DNA of 64,000 nt from an uncultured Gardnerella sp. Its GTDB lineage: Bacteria; Actinomycetota; Actinomycetes; Actinomycetales; Bifidobacteriaceae. Under the pieces are notes generated by a model. The model worked only from the letters and a program-made list of their open reading frames with translations. It was not told where the DNA came from and made no database searches. Of the stretch, positions 35,470-45,132 are shown piece after piece. Every line of letters begins with the position of its first letter. Positions within the stretch are counted from its first letter, which is position 1. The DNA is taken from the NCBI GenBank assembly GCA_947289115.1, contig CAMYPG010000003.1, forward strand, positions 32,027-96,026, given 5' to 3'. The translations under genes were made by a program, and so were the position numbers.

Positions 35470-36882
35470 ATGAACGAATCAGGCACCTTAACTTTGCGCA
35501 ATATCTCTGTGTGGGATACTGGCGAACGTATTGATCTTATTGTTGATGGCGTTCGTCAGGATGCCCTTATAGAGCGGAATGCGCGCGTTACTGGCGACAT
35601 TGACGCAAGCGATTGGGTTGTTGCTCCTGGCTTTGCAGATCCGCATGTGCATTTTAGAGATCCAGGTCAAACAGCAAAAGAAACAATGATGACCGGCAGT
35701 GAGGCTGCTGCGGCTGGCGGTTATACGCAAGTTTTGATTATGCCAAATACTGTTCCAGCTCTTGACGGCGAGCCTTGGGAAGATGCTCCATTTGATGTAG
35801 ATAATGTAGTTGACTATTTGCAGCGCTATGGTTGCATTTACGGCGTAAAATTGCCAGTTCGCTACGATTTGAGCGTGTGCGCATCATTGGGGCGTAAAGG
35901 CTTAAAACCAAGCAATATTGAGCTTTGGAAAAAGTATGTTGCTGGAATCGACGATGACGAAAAAACTTCTCCTATGAAAAAGCACCCGATTACTGCTATA
36001 AGCGACGACGGTGCTGCAGTGCCTGAACCGATTTTGCGAGATGTGTTAGCTATGGCAAAACAAACTGGTTTGCCATTCGTGGAGCATTGTGAGCATCATG
36101 ATACGGGAGCTGTGAACGAGGGTCCGATCGCAAAAATGCTTGGTGTTGGTGGAATTCCAGCTTCTACTGAGCTTGCAATTGTTCAGCGAGATATTGATGC
36201 TTCCCGCGAAACTGGCGTACATGTGCATTTCCAGCATGTGAGCACTGCTGCTGCGTTTGAAGCTATTCGTAAGGCAAAGAAAGAGGGTTTGCCGATTACG
36301 TGCGAAACTGCGCCTCACTATTTAGCTTTGTGTGATGAGGATGTTTTGCGATATGGCGCGATGGCTAAGATGAATCCTCCTCTTCGTTCAAAAGCAGACA
36401 GGCAAGCAACGCTCGCTGCTATTGCGGATGGTACAGTTGACATGATTGCAACAGATCACGCGCCTCACACTGCGGAAGAAAAGTCAGGAGATTTTGCAAG
36501 CACTCCTAACGGAATTATTGGGCTTGAGTGCGCGTATGGTGTGTGCCGTAAAGTGCTTGTTGATGCAGGATATACGGACGATAAGCATTTAATCGAATTA
36601 ATGGCAGTAAATCCAATGCAATTGATGAGCAGAAGACCTACTGATATTGCGGCTTTGCTTAACGTTTCTTCGCGATGCGCAAACAAGCGAACGCTGCGTT
36701 TAAGTATTACTGAGCACCCTGAAAACGTTGATTTAGTGCTGATTAATATGCGCGAAAATTGGGCGGTTGATGCAAATTCGTTCCATTCAAAAGCTCGAAA
36801 TACTCCTTTTGATGGATGGCAACTTACAGGAAGGCCTGTTGCGACGATTATTGGTTCAGAAATTGCTTTCTCGAGAATGTGA
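35470..36882 (+). CDS. pyrC: dihydroorotase
   Basis: Zinc amidohydrolase closing carbamoyl aspartate to dihydroorotate; 470 residues, class I type. PGFADPHVHFRDPGQTAKE near 52-70 gives the HxH metal ligands, VEHCEHHD near 203 and HVHFQHVSTA near 254 further His ligands, and ATDHAPHT near 327 the catalytic Asp. AGGAG lies five bases before the ATG. Second gene of the pyr operon. Confidence 0.95.
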   Translation: MNESGTLTLRNISVWDTGERIDLIVDGVRQDALIERNARVTGDIDASDWVVAPGFADPHVHFRDPGQTAKETMMTGSEAAAAGGYTQVLIMPNTVPALDGEPWEDAPFDVDNVVDYLQRYGCIYGVKLPVRYDLSVCASLGRKGLKPSNIELWKKYVAGIDDDEKTSPMKKHPITAISDDGAAVPEPILRDVLAMAKQTGLPFVEHCEHHDTGAVNEGPIAKMLGVGGIPASTELAIVQRDIDASRETGVHVHFQHVSTAAAFEAIRKAKKEGLPITCETAPHYLALCDEDVLRYGAMAKMNPPLRSKADRQATLAAIADGTVDMIATDHAPHTAEEKSGDFASTPNGIIGLECAYGVCRKVLVDAGYTDDKHLIELMAVNPMQLMSRRPTDIAALLNVSSRCANKRTLRLSITEHPENVDLVLINMRENWAVDANSFHSKARNTPFDGWQLTGRPVATIIGSEIAFSRM

Positions 36883-36916
36883 TTGATTAAATATAAATTT
36901 GGAATGGTAGTAAATT

Positions 36917-37960
36917 ATGGACGAACTTATTGAAGCGATTGCAGCCAAGCAAAATCCTAGCGTTGTTGGCTTGGACCCTAAGCCAGGTATTGTACCAGCC
37001 GAAATTATTAGCTCTCTTGCGGACGAAGTTTTACAGGAAGTAGAAGGCGAGGATGCGCTGCCAACGCTTTTAGCTACAGCCTATTTTGAGTTTAATCGCG
37101 CTATTATTGACGCGGTTGCAGATTTTGTGCCTGCAGTAAAGCCGCAAATTGCAATGTACGAAGCACTTGGTCCTGCTGGTATCGATACTTACGCAATGAC
37201 TTGCGAGTATGCGAAATCGCAAGGATTAGTTGTAATAGGTGACGCAAAGCGCGGAGACATTGGCTCTACAGCTGGTCAATATGCTGCTCATTTAAGCGGT
37301 TTTGCTAATCTTTCTTCATATTTTGAAGACGAAAATACTACTGGTAACGTGCTTCCTCAATCTCTTAAAAATCTTCTAAAAAGCTCTAAAAATCTTGACG
37401 TTTGGCATGAAGATTCGCTTACAGTAAACCCTTATATGGGTTCGGATGGCGTGAAGCCTTTTATCGATGAAGCGGTAGCGCACGATAAAAGCATTTTTGT
37501 GCTGCTTCGCACTTCGAATCCTTCTAGCAAAGAGCTGCAGGAGCTTATTTTGCAAGATGGCAAGCCAGTGTATGAGCATATGGCTGATTTGATTGAGAAC
37601 TGGGGTGCTTCAAGCATTGGTAAGCACGGTTATTCAAGAGTTGGTGCAGTTGTAGGTGCCACGCATCCGCAGGAGGGCAAGCATTTGCGCGAGATTATGC
37701 CGCACACTTTCTTCTTGGTTCCAGGCTATGGTGCTCAAGGCGGTACTGCTCAAGATGTTGCTGGAATGTTTGATGCAAATTCTGAAGGTGCTATTGTCAA
37801 TTCTTCGCGCGGTATTATTGGTGCTTGGAAAAAGTCTGAAGATTACGCTAAAAATCAAGGGCACATGTCTCTCGATGACATTCTTGATATTGTGCGTGAT
37901 TCTGCAGCTGTTGCTGCGAAAAATATGCGTGACGACTTGAGAAATGCAGTGTATCGCTAG
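36917..37960 (+). CDS. pyrF: orotidine-5'-phosphate decarboxylase (active type 2 form)
   Basis: Converts OMP to UMP; 347 residues. VVGLDPKPG, VPAVKPQIAMYEALG near 73, and the catalytic IGDAKRGDIGSTA near 107-119 are intact, with the essential Asp-x-Lys-x-x-x-Asp arrangement. HPQEG...LVPGYGAQGG near 270 binds phosphate. It contrasts with a second, degenerate copy at 48532-49443. Third gene of the pyr operon. Confidence 0.95.
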   Translation: MDELIEAIAAKQNPSVVGLDPKPGIVPAEIISSLADEVLQEVEGEDALPTLLATAYFEFNRAIIDAVADFVPAVKPQIAMYEALGPAGIDTYAMTCEYAKSQGLVVIGDAKRGDIGSTAGQYAAHLSGFANLSSYFEDENTTGNVLPQSLKNLLKSSKNLDVWHEDSLTVNPYMGSDGVKPFIDEAVAHDKSIFVLLRTSNPSSKELQELILQDGKPVYEHMADLIENWGASSIGKHGYSRVGAVVGATHPQEGKHLREIMPHTFFLVPGYGAQGGTAQDVAGMFDANSEGAIVNSSRGIIGAWKKSEDYAKNQGHMSLDDILDIVRDSAAVAAKNMRDDLRNAVYR

Positions 37961-38054
37961 AATGTATAACTAAAATAAATATAACTAAAAATATAATTAA
38001 AATTAAAAATAAAACGCAACGGTACAAAACACATACAAGGGTAGGGGAAACCAC

Positions 38055-38951
38055 ATGAGTGATGGCATGTTTATTCCAACGCGAAAAGCTTCTGGAAACG
38101 CCATAATTACGTTACGTGAAGACGCTTTTGATTCTTCCGGATCAAGTTCTGCAGACGAAAGCAATAATGCAAAATATTCGCGCCTTTGGGGGCGCAGATC
38201 TGTAGAAGTACTCAATAATGAGAAGCTAGACGAAGGCGTGTACCGTTTGACTTTGCGAGATTCTGAGATTGCTAAAAAAGCTGCTCCTGCGCAATTTGTG
38301 AACTTGTATTCCCCTGATCCAACTGCTATGCTTCCGCGTCCTTTTGGAGTTGCAAGCGTAGAAGGTGATACTTTTACTTTGATTTTTGCTGTGATTGGCA
38401 AGGGCACTGCTAAGTTTGCTGAGCTTAAGCCAGGAGATAGCATTGACGCTCTTGGCCCTTTAGGGCTTGGCTTTAATATTTCCAAACCTGCACATTATGT
38501 GTTGGTCAGTGGAGGTTTGGGCGTGCCGCCTATTTTGTGTGCTGCTCAAACGCTTTCAAAGCGTGAAGATTCTAGCGTAACGGCAGTGCTTGGCTACCGT
38601 AACAAGCGTTTTGCGGATGATTTAATGAAAGAATATATTTCAGACGTACACAGTATTACAAATGCTGAAGGAACTGTTATTACACTTCTTGACGAACTTG
38701 AAGAAAGTCAGCATCTTAATTTTGGAGACGATTTGCCAACGGTTATTTTGTCTTGCGGACCTTTGCCTATGATGAAAGCTGTAGCTCACTGGGCGCATGA
38801 AAGAAATATTGAGTGCCAGCTCAGTTTAGAAGCGCGTATGGGCTGCGGATATGGAACTTGCGTTGCTTGCGTTGTTGACACTTTGGAAGGCAGGTTGAAA
38901 GTTTGCAACGACGGTCCTGTTTTTGATGCGAATCGTTTGGGTTGGGAGTAA
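38055..38951 (+). CDS. pyrK: dihydroorotate dehydrogenase electron-transfer subunit
   Basis: FAD/2Fe-2S subunit passing electrons from PyrD to NAD; 298 residues. The N-terminal 45 residues are an extra Ser/Asp-rich stretch. The FAD site (LPRPFGVAS near 95), a nucleotide-binding YVLVSGGLGVPP near 148 and the C-terminal cluster MGCGYGTCVACVVD...KVC near 262-284 supply the four Cys ligands. GTAGGGG lies upstream of the ATG. pyrD follows after five bases. Confidence 0.93.
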   Translation: MSDGMFIPTRKASGNAIITLREDAFDSSGSSSADESNNAKYSRLWGRRSVEVLNNEKLDEGVYRLTLRDSEIAKKAAPAQFVNLYSPDPTAMLPRPFGVASVEGDTFTLIFAVIGKGTAKFAELKPGDSIDALGPLGLGFNISKPAHYVLVSGGLGVPPILCAAQTLSKREDSSVTAVLGYRNKRFADDLMKEYISDVHSITNAEGTVITLLDELEESQHLNFGDDLPTVILSCGPLPMMKAVAHWAHERNIECQLSLEARMGCGYGTCVACVVDTLEGRLKVCNDGPVFDANRLGWE

Positions 38952-38956
38952 AAAAT

Positions 38957-39946
38957 ATGAGTGCTGTAAATAATGCCGAAAATAATTTTGTAAATAACGC
39001 AAATTCCGCTGAAACTTTTGGCTTTGACACTAGCCACATTTGGAAGCATCCAACTCAAGTTGCAGGCGTTAAGTGGAAAAACATGGTTGGTACAGCTTCT
39101 GGAACTTTCCAGCTTGCAGCTTGCCGACGCTTTTACGACGTAAGCCAACTCGGCGCAATTTGTACAAAAGGTGTTTCCCCTGTTCCTTGGGAAGGAAATC
39201 CTTCTCCGCGCACTGCAGAATCTCCTTCTGGAATGGTAAACGCAGTGGGCTTGCAAAATCCTGGTGTCGACCATTATTTAGTAGACGAGTTGCCAAAACT
39301 AAAATCCATGGGAGCGCTTGTTATTACTAATGTTGCTGGTCACAGTGACGAGGATTATGCGCAAGTTGTTGAAAAGCTTGCAGATTCTGCTGCAGACATG
39401 CTTGAAATTAACGTAAGCTGCCCAAACGTGACTCACGGCGGAATGAGCGTTGGCACGGATCCGGTTGCATTGCACCGCTTAATTAAGCGTCTTCGCGCAA
39501 TGACAAGCAAGCCAATGATCGTGAAAATGACGCCAAATGTGACGGATATTGTTTCGATTTGCAAAGCTGCTGTTGACGCTGGTGCGGATGCTCTTAGCAT
39601 GATTAATACGCTGGTTGGTTTGCGAATTGATATTCGAACAGGCGAGCCGATTATTGCAAATCGCACGGGCGGTGTTTCCGGTCCTGCTATTTTCCCGATT
39701 GGACTTGGGTTTGTGTGGAGAGTTCGTCAAGCTATGCCAGATATTCCAATTATTGGCATTGGTGGCATTGATTCTGGCGAAAAAGCTTTGGAATACTTGT
39801 ATGCTGGCGCGAATGCTGTAGAAGTTGGTGCTGCTGCTTTGGTGGATCCTACTGCTCCTATTCGCATTGCCCGCGAGCTTGACGATTTGCTTGATTCTCG
39901 TCCAAAGCTTGCGTCTTTACTCGCTGAAGGCAAAACTTGGCGCTGA
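38957..39946 (+). CDS. pyrD: dihydroorotate dehydrogenase, class 1B catalytic subunit
   Basis: FMN enzyme oxidising dihydroorotate; 329 residues. NMVGTASGTFQLA, ICTKGVSPVPWEGNP, and INVSCPNVTHGG near 150-162 with the class-1B catalytic Cys are visible, as is IGIGGIDSGEKALEYLYAGANAVEVG near 260-286. ATG 38957 is chosen (GGGAG eight bases upstream, at the end of pyrK); the frame opens at TTG 38942. It works with PyrK as an NAD-dependent heterotetramer. Confidence 0.95.
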   Translation: MSAVNNAENNFVNNANSAETFGFDTSHIWKHPTQVAGVKWKNMVGTASGTFQLAACRRFYDVSQLGAICTKGVSPVPWEGNPSPRTAESPSGMVNAVGLQNPGVDHYLVDELPKLKSMGALVITNVAGHSDEDYAQVVEKLADSAADMLEINVSCPNVTHGGMSVGTDPVALHRLIKRLRAMTSKPMIVKMTPNVTDIVSICKAAVDAGADALSMINTLVGLRIDIRTGEPIIANRTGGVSGPAIFPIGLGFVWRVRQAMPDIPIIGIGGIDSGEKALEYLYAGANAVEVGAAALVDPTAPIRIARELDDLLDSRPKLASLLAEGKTWR

Positions 39947-40008
39947 AATTAAGTATTTAAAAAGTATTTAGAAAGTATTTAAAATCATTTTAAGAAAGAG
40001 AGCTAATT

Positions 40009-40701
40009 ATGGCAGAATTAGACGAACGTTTTACAAAGTTTTTGCTTGATTCAGGTGCGCTTAAATTTGGTGACTTTACGCTGAAATCTGGTCGTCAATC
40101 ACCTTATTTTATTAACGCTGGTGCTTTTGACGACGGCATGAAAATCGCAAATCTAGGCGCATACTACGCTGAGCGCGTTGTTGCAGCAATCGAAGATGGC
40201 AAACTTCCGCAAGATATCGACACTGTTTTCGGCCCTGCTTATAAGGGTATTCCGCTGGCAGTTTCTACGGCAATGGCTTTGACGAATAATCACAATATGC
40301 CTGTTGGTTTTACTTTCGATCGCAAAGAGCGAAAGGATCATGGCGACGGCGGAATTATGGTTGGAAAACCGTTAAAAGACGGCATGAAAGTTCTGTTAGT
40401 TGACGACGTGATGACTGCTGGAACTGCAGTTCGCGAAACTTTGCCAAAGCTTAAAGCGGAAGCAAATGTGCAAGTTGTTGGTTTGATTTTGGCAGTAGAC
40501 AGAATGGAACGCACGAAAGACAGCGAGCTTTCTGCAGTAAAAGCAGTAGAGCAGGAGTTTGGTTTCCCAGTTTTGCCAATTGCAAATGTGCGCGAAATTT
40601 TCGCTGCAGCAAAGCGTTTAGTTAATGCTGACGGTAAGCCAGTTATGGATGAGGAATTAGCTTCGCGCGCTGCAGATTACTTGCGTACATATGGTGCGTA
40701 A
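40009..40701 (+). CDS. pyrE: orotate phosphoribosyltransferase
   Basis: Makes OMP from orotate and PRPP; 230 residues. [16 protein letters not shown] near 26 and the PRPP-binding [16 protein letters not shown] near 128-143 are intact. AAGAGAG precedes the ATG. The spacer after pyrD contains three short repeats of AAGTATTTA. Last gene of the pyr operon; its 3' end overlaps the convergent yccF-like gene by 25 bases. Confidence 0.95.
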   Translation: MAELDERFTKFLLDSGALKFGDFTLKSGRQSPYFINAGAFDDGMKIANLGAYYAERVVAAIEDGKLPQDIDTVFGPAYKGIPLAVSTAMALTNNHNMPVGFTFDRKERKDHGDGGIMVGKPLKDGMKVLLVDDVMTAGTAVRETLPKLKAEANVQVVGLILAVDRMERTKDSELSAVKAVEQEFGFPVLPIANVREIFAAAKRLVNADGKPVMDEELASRAADYLRTYGA

Positions 40702-41066
40702 CTATCTTCTACAATTTCGGAACCAAACGGCCACAACGCAAGTTTTGCCATTTTGAAAGATTGTATGCCAAATGGAATGCCAACAATTGTGCAGCAGCAA
40801 ATGAATCCTGAAACGATATAGCCTAATGCAAGCATTGGCCCAATGAAAAATACAATCCATAGTATGTTCCAAATTGTGCTAGTGCCGCCTCGGTAAATAA
40901 CATGTTTTCCAAATGGCGTGAGCGTGAGCTTTGCCATTTTGAATGCTTGAATACCGAATGGTATGCCAATAACGGTTATGCAAAGAAGGAAACTTATAAG
41001 TAACCAGCTTGCAGCAATGAAAAGACCGCCGAATATCAGCCACACAATATTGCCAAGAAGTTTCAT
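40677..41066 (-). CDS. YccF-domain inner-membrane protein
   Basis: 129 residues, with two copies of the YccF unit: [10 protein letters not shown]...[25 protein letters not shown] at 5-53 and [11 protein letters not shown]...[24 protein letters not shown] at 67-113. About four membrane segments. The family is widespread; its biochemical role is not known to me. It is convergent with pyrE and overlaps its last 25 bases, so the two transcripts run into each other. Confidence 0.85.
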   Translation of the reverse strand: MKLLGNIVWLIFGGLFIAASWLLISFLLCITVIGIPFGIQAFKMAKLTLTPFGKHVIYRGGTSTIWNILWIVFFIGPMLALGYIVSGFICCCTIVGIPFGIQSFKMAKLALWPFGSEIVEDSYAPYVRK

Positions 41067-41230
41067 AAAAGTAGTATATTAGTTTTTTAAGTTTTAATGA
41101 AGTATGATTTTGTTCGGTATTTATAGTGTGTTATGGCATTATGATTGTATTGCTGTATGTAGGTATGCTGGTGTTGCGTTATTGCTACGCAGTCTTTGTA
41201 GTTAAAGAAAAGGCAATTTTTATAAAGAAT

Positions 41231-41259
41231 TTGAAATATTTATTGTAGGCTGGTGTAAA
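41231..41259 (+). promoter_or_regulatory. promoter of the zinc-ribbon membrane protein gene
   Basis: TTGAAA (41231-41236), a 17-base spacer, TGTAAA (41254-41259). The ATG follows 40 bases later. Confidence 0.5.
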
Positions 41260-41299
41260 ATCATGTGTTGCAATAGATGCATTTGTTTAAAGGAAGAAT

Positions 41300-42505
41300 A
41301 TGTTCTGCACGCAATGTGGTAATAAAAATGATGATAATAGCAAGTTTTGCAATACTTGCGGAGCGCTTTTAGAAGTTACGCCAGCAGTCGAGTCAGCAAT
41401 CCAAAATCAACAATACGAATTGCCTACTAACGAAGTGCCTACTACTGTATTTCCTGCGCAGGAAGCTTTATCGGATAATCTAAGCGTTTCAGGTTCTCCT
41501 ATTATGGGTTCTTCGAACGAACAGCCTTCTATGAATAATTCACCTTACGCACAAGGCGAAGCTCCGGCTAATTATTCTCATTCAGATGATGATAAGCGCA
41601 AGAAGAAAGTAATTATTACTTTAATAGCCGCTATTATTGCCTGTGTTTTGGTGATAGGTGCTGGTGCATGGTGGTATGTAAATAATGCGCGAACAGCTCA
41701 ATCAAATAATAAAACTGAATTACAATCATCAAAATCAAAAAATAATAAATCTAAGCAGCATGTTCTAACCAATGATGATTTAGATTCAGACGATGAAGAT
41801 AGTGATACTAGCAGCGATAAGGATAACGCTATTGGAGCGAGTGAAAAGCTCAATACCAAAAAAATCAATAAATTAGTAAACAATTTTGCTTCAAATAATA
41901 GCGTATCTGTAGCAATTTCTGGCAAGAAGGGCATATTGTATGAGTCTTCTAATTCTCGTAAAACATTCCCTGCTGTAGGTTTTTACTTCCCTGTTGTTCT
42001 TTATACTAAGGATAATCCACATCATGATTATGAAGATAAATGTGAAGATGTTATTAAGACAATGAGTAATGATTCCGCTAATGAACTTTTAGATGATCAA
42101 GGTGGCATAGACGGATTAGATCAATGGCTGTCAGATAATGGCTATGCAAATACATCTTTTACTCGCAAATATGGTGATATTGATGCATCGAACGATGGTC
42201 ACGAAAATCTTACTTCTTCTCATGATGCTGCGATGATGCTTTCAAAAGCTATGCAAAATTCGACTATTGCCAATGCGACGGGTTACGATATTTCTGCTGA
42301 TGGCGTGAACGTTCCAGACGGCATAGAGGTTATGGCTCATCGTGGTCAAGGAATTAAGAATGTTTATAACTATTTCTTGATTCTTAAGAAGGGCAAGAAC
42401 AAGATTGGAGTGTCTGTTTTAACAAAAAGTGCAGATAAAGATGACGTTGCTGAATTTGTTTCAAAATTGTTGAATTTGCTGAAAAATAATCTTCAAATAT
42501 ATTAA
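41300..42505 (+). CDS. zinc-ribbon membrane protein with a degenerate beta-lactamase-like extracellular domain
   Basis: 401 residues. Cys3, Cys6, Cys17 and Cys20 form a cytoplasmic zinc ribbon. A Pro/Ser/Asn-rich linker and one membrane segment (VIITLIAAIIACVLVIGAGAWW, about 104-126) follow, then a Ser/Asp/Lys-rich spacer. The C-terminal 215 residues resemble a class A beta-lactamase in order, but the key residues are changed: the SxxK position reads GFYF (near 226), SDN reads SND (256-258) and KTG reads HRG (near 347). It is probably a non-catalytic peptidoglycan- or ligand-sensing domain. AAAGGAAG precedes the ATG. Not part of a clear operon. Confidence 0.7.
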   Translation: MFCTQCGNKNDDNSKFCNTCGALLEVTPAVESAIQNQQYELPTNEVPTTVFPAQEALSDNLSVSGSPIMGSSNEQPSMNNSPYAQGEAPANYSHSDDDKRKKKVIITLIAAIIACVLVIGAGAWWYVNNARTAQSNNKTELQSSKSKNNKSKQHVLTNDDLDSDDEDSDTSSDKDNAIGASEKLNTKKINKLVNNFASNNSVSVAISGKKGILYESSNSRKTFPAVGFYFPVVLYTKDNPHHDYEDKCEDVIKTMSNDSANELLDDQGGIDGLDQWLSDNGYANTSFTRKYGDIDASNDGHENLTSSHDAAMMLSKAMQNSTIANATGYDISADGVNVPDGIEVMAHRGQGIKNVYNYFLILKKGKNKIGVSVLTKSADKDDVAEFVSKLLNLLKNNLQIY

Positions 42506-42588
42506 GTTGACACTTTGTGGCATAATAAGCAAGGTTTATTTCTTAGCTGCTTAACTTGCAGCCTATTAGCGAAAGAAACGGGTAACTC

Positions 42589-43152
42589 GTGGCACAGACT
42601 ACCAATGATATTAAGAATGGATCGGTTTTGAACCTTGACGGTCAGCTTTGGACCGTCGTTAAGTTCCAGCACGTGAAGCCAGGCAAGGGTCCTGCTTTTG
42701 TGCGTACCACCATTAAGAACGTGCTCTCGGGCAAGATTGTCGACAAGACTTTTAATGCCGGCATGAAGATGGAGTTCGAGACCGTTGATAACCGCACGTT
42801 GCAATATTCATACGAAGATGGCGACAACTTCGTCTTTATGGATATGACCACTTACGACCAGGTTTATATTCCTAAGGTTTTAGTTGGCGAGCAGAGCAAG
42901 TATTTGCTTGAGGGCACCGACTGCATCGTAAGCTTCCATGACGGTACTCCTTTGAGCGTTGAGCTTCCAGCTTCAGTGATTTTGACTGTTACTCACACTG
43001 AGCCAGGCTTGCAAGGCAACCGTTCTAACGCTGGTACTAAGCCTGCAACAGTGGAAACCGGTGCTGAAATCCAGGTTCCACTCTTTGTGGGTGAAGGCGA
43101 AAAGGTGAAGGTCGACACTCGTGACGGCTCTTATCTTGGTCGTGAAAACTAA
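42589..43152 (+). CDS. efp: translation elongation factor P
   Basis: Relieves ribosome stalling at polyproline stretches; 187 residues, standard length. [40 protein letters not shown] is the KOW-like N-terminal domain with the modified-residue loop PGKGP near 31-35. The start is GTG. It is first in the efp-nusB-carA-carB order typical of bifidobacteria. Confidence 0.97.
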   Translation: MAQTTNDIKNGSVLNLDGQLWTVVKFQHVKPGKGPAFVRTTIKNVLSGKIVDKTFNAGMKMEFETVDNRTLQYSYEDGDNFVFMDMTTYDQVYIPKVLVGEQSKYLLEGTDCIVSFHDGTPLSVELPASVILTVTHTEPGLQGNRSNAGTKPATVETGAEIQVPLFVGEGEKVKVDTRDGSYLGREN

Positions 43153-43226
43153 AGAATTAATTATCTAATTAAAATAATTAGTTATCTAATTAAATTAGCT
43201 ATTTATTTCTCAATAATTTTTATAGA

Positions 43227-43269
43227 GTGACCCGGTGGCGATTATTCGTTGCTGGGTCGCGTAATTTTT
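43227..43269 (+). terminator. probable terminator after efp
   Basis: GTGACCC (43227-43233) pairs with GGGTCGC (43254-43260, one G-T pair), and a five-T run follows at 43265-43269. Confidence 0.55.
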
Positions 43270-43319
43270 GATACAACTTTATTAAGTAATTTTTATACGT
43301 TACACAGAAGGGCGTTACG

Positions 43320-43802
43320 ATGGCACGTTCTACCGCTCGTAAAAGGGCTTTGAATACGCTGTATGAGGCGGATGAGAAGAATCAACATATTCTTTCTTTG
43401 CTTGAGGAGCGAGTTAAGGAGCCTGGCGCTCAAACTCCGCTCCCAGAGTACGCTGTTGAGATTGTTCGAGGCGTAGGAGAGCGACGTAACAGAATCGACA
43501 AGACGCTAAACCGCTATTCGACTGGCTGGAAAGTTGGCAGAATGGCTGTTATCGATCGCAATATTTTGCGCATTGCGGTGTGGGAAATGCTTCTTAACGA
43601 TGAGATTCCAGATAAAGTTGCTATTGACGAGGCGATTGCGCTCGCAAAAATGTATAGCGATGACGAAGCTATTGCGTTTATTCACGGCTTACTAAGCGCG
43701 ATTATGGCAGATAAAGATGCTTGCTTGGCAAAGTTTAACGGCGAATCTTCTCCTGAAGACGCTGCTACGGAAGAGTCTACGGAAGAAGCTGCTGCCGAGT
43801 AA
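43320..43802 (+). CDS. nusB: transcription antitermination factor NusB
   Basis: Part of the rRNA antitermination complex with S10; 160 residues. ARSTARKRALNTLYEADEKNQ at the N-terminus and VAIDEAIALAKMYSDDEAIAFIHGLLSAI near 100-128 are family hallmarks. An acidic Ala/Glu tail follows. AGAAGGGCG precedes the ATG. Confidence 0.95.
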   Translation: MARSTARKRALNTLYEADEKNQHILSLLEERVKEPGAQTPLPEYAVEIVRGVGERRNRIDKTLNRYSTGWKVGRMAVIDRNILRIAVWEMLLNDEIPDKVAIDEAIALAKMYSDDEAIAFIHGLLSAIMADKDACLAKFNGESSPEDAATEESTEEAAAE

Positions 43803-43888
43803 GAAGCAATAACTATCGCCGGCGCGTCGCCCGTCCGCCAACCTGAGTAGACTTACCACGAATATCCTAAAGCCATAAGGGGGTTAAG

Positions 43889-45100
43889 GTGGATTACAAC
43901 GACACCTTTGCCGGATTCGGCAGTGATGATGCAGTATTGGTGTTGGAGGATGGTCAGGTTTACGTTGGTAAGCCTTTCGGTGCGCAAGGTTCTACGCGCG
44001 CTGAGATTGTGTTCTCCACGGGCATGACTGGTTATCAAGAAACATTAACTGATCCAAGTTATGATCAACAAATCGTAGTTCAAACATTCCCACATATAGG
44101 TAATACGGGAATGAATCATGAAGATCCAGAATCTGCCCACATTTGGGTTGCAGGTTATGTGGTTAAGGAGCCGAGCCCAGTAGTTAGCAATTGGCGAGCT
44201 GAAGGTTCCTTGGAAGACGATTTACAAAAGCAAGGTATCGTTGGCATTAGTGGTATTGATACTCGAAAGCTGGTACGTCATTTACGCTCGGTAGGCGTTA
44301 TGCGTGCCGGCATTTTTTCTAATAAGGCCCTGGTTGATCCGTCAACCGGGGCTTTTCGTACCGTTGCTTCTTTCGTTGACGAAATTAAGCAAACTCCTCA
44401 AATGCAGGGCTTGCGCTTAACGGATGAAGTCAGTACTAAAGAGACATACACGATTGAGCCTTGCGGTGATTTTGAAGGAAAAGATCCGCTTTACACGGTT
44501 GTAGCAGTTGACTTTGGTATTAAATCTATGACTCCTCACCGTTTGGCTGAGCGCGGCTGCCGCGTGCATGTCGTAAGCTCCTCAATAAGCTTCGAATCGC
44601 TGCAAGCTCTTAACGTGGACGGCGTATTCTTCTCGAATGGTCCTGGAGATCCTGGCCAAGCAAATCGCGAAGTTGATCTTTTGCGCAAAGTTTTGGATGC
44701 AGGATACCCGTTCTTTGGTATCTGCTTTGGAAACCAGTTGCTTGGTCGCGCGCTCGGCTTTGGCACTTACAAGCTGAAGTTTGGTCACCGCGGTATTAAT
44801 CAGCCTGTAAAAGACGTTACAACCGGAAAAGTGGAAGTTACAGCTCATAATCACGGCTTTGCAGTGGACGCTCCTCTTGACGGTCCTGTCCAATCTCCTT
44901 ATGGAAACGGTCACTTTGGTCGCGTGCTAGTTTCGCATATTGACTTGAACGACAATGTTGTAGAAGGCTTGCAATGCCTTGATATTCCAGCGTTCTCAGT
45001 GCAATATCATCCGGAAGCTGCAGCAGGCCCGCACGATGCTTCCTATCTATTTGACCGTTTTGTGCAATTGATGCGCGAAAACACTCGAAAAAGCAAGTAA
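43889..45100 (+). CDS. carA: carbamoyl-phosphate synthase small (glutaminase) subunit
   Basis: Provides ammonia from glutamine to CarB; 403 residues. [18 protein letters not shown] at the N-terminus, and the class I amidotransferase triad: Cys in [11 protein letters not shown] near 278, His and Glu in [11 protein letters not shown] near 370. The start is GTG 43889, six bases after AGGGGG. It is followed after 32 bases by carB. Confidence 0.96.
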   Translation: MDYNDTFAGFGSDDAVLVLEDGQVYVGKPFGAQGSTRAEIVFSTGMTGYQETLTDPSYDQQIVVQTFPHIGNTGMNHEDPESAHIWVAGYVVKEPSPVVSNWRAEGSLEDDLQKQGIVGISGIDTRKLVRHLRSVGVMRAGIFSNKALVDPSTGAFRTVASFVDEIKQTPQMQGLRLTDEVSTKETYTIEPCGDFEGKDPLYTVVAVDFGIKSMTPHRLAERGCRVHVVSSSISFESLQALNVDGVFFSNGPGDPGQANREVDLLRKVLDAGYPFFGICFGNQLLGRALGFGTYKLKFGHRGINQPVKDVTTGKVEVTAHNHGFAVDAPLDGPVQSPYGNGHFGRVLVSHIDLNDNVVEGLQCLDIPAFSVQYHPEAAAGPHDASYLFDRFVQLMRENTRKSK

Positions 45101-45132
45101 GATTTTAAGATTTACGGAAAGAGAAGTTTACT

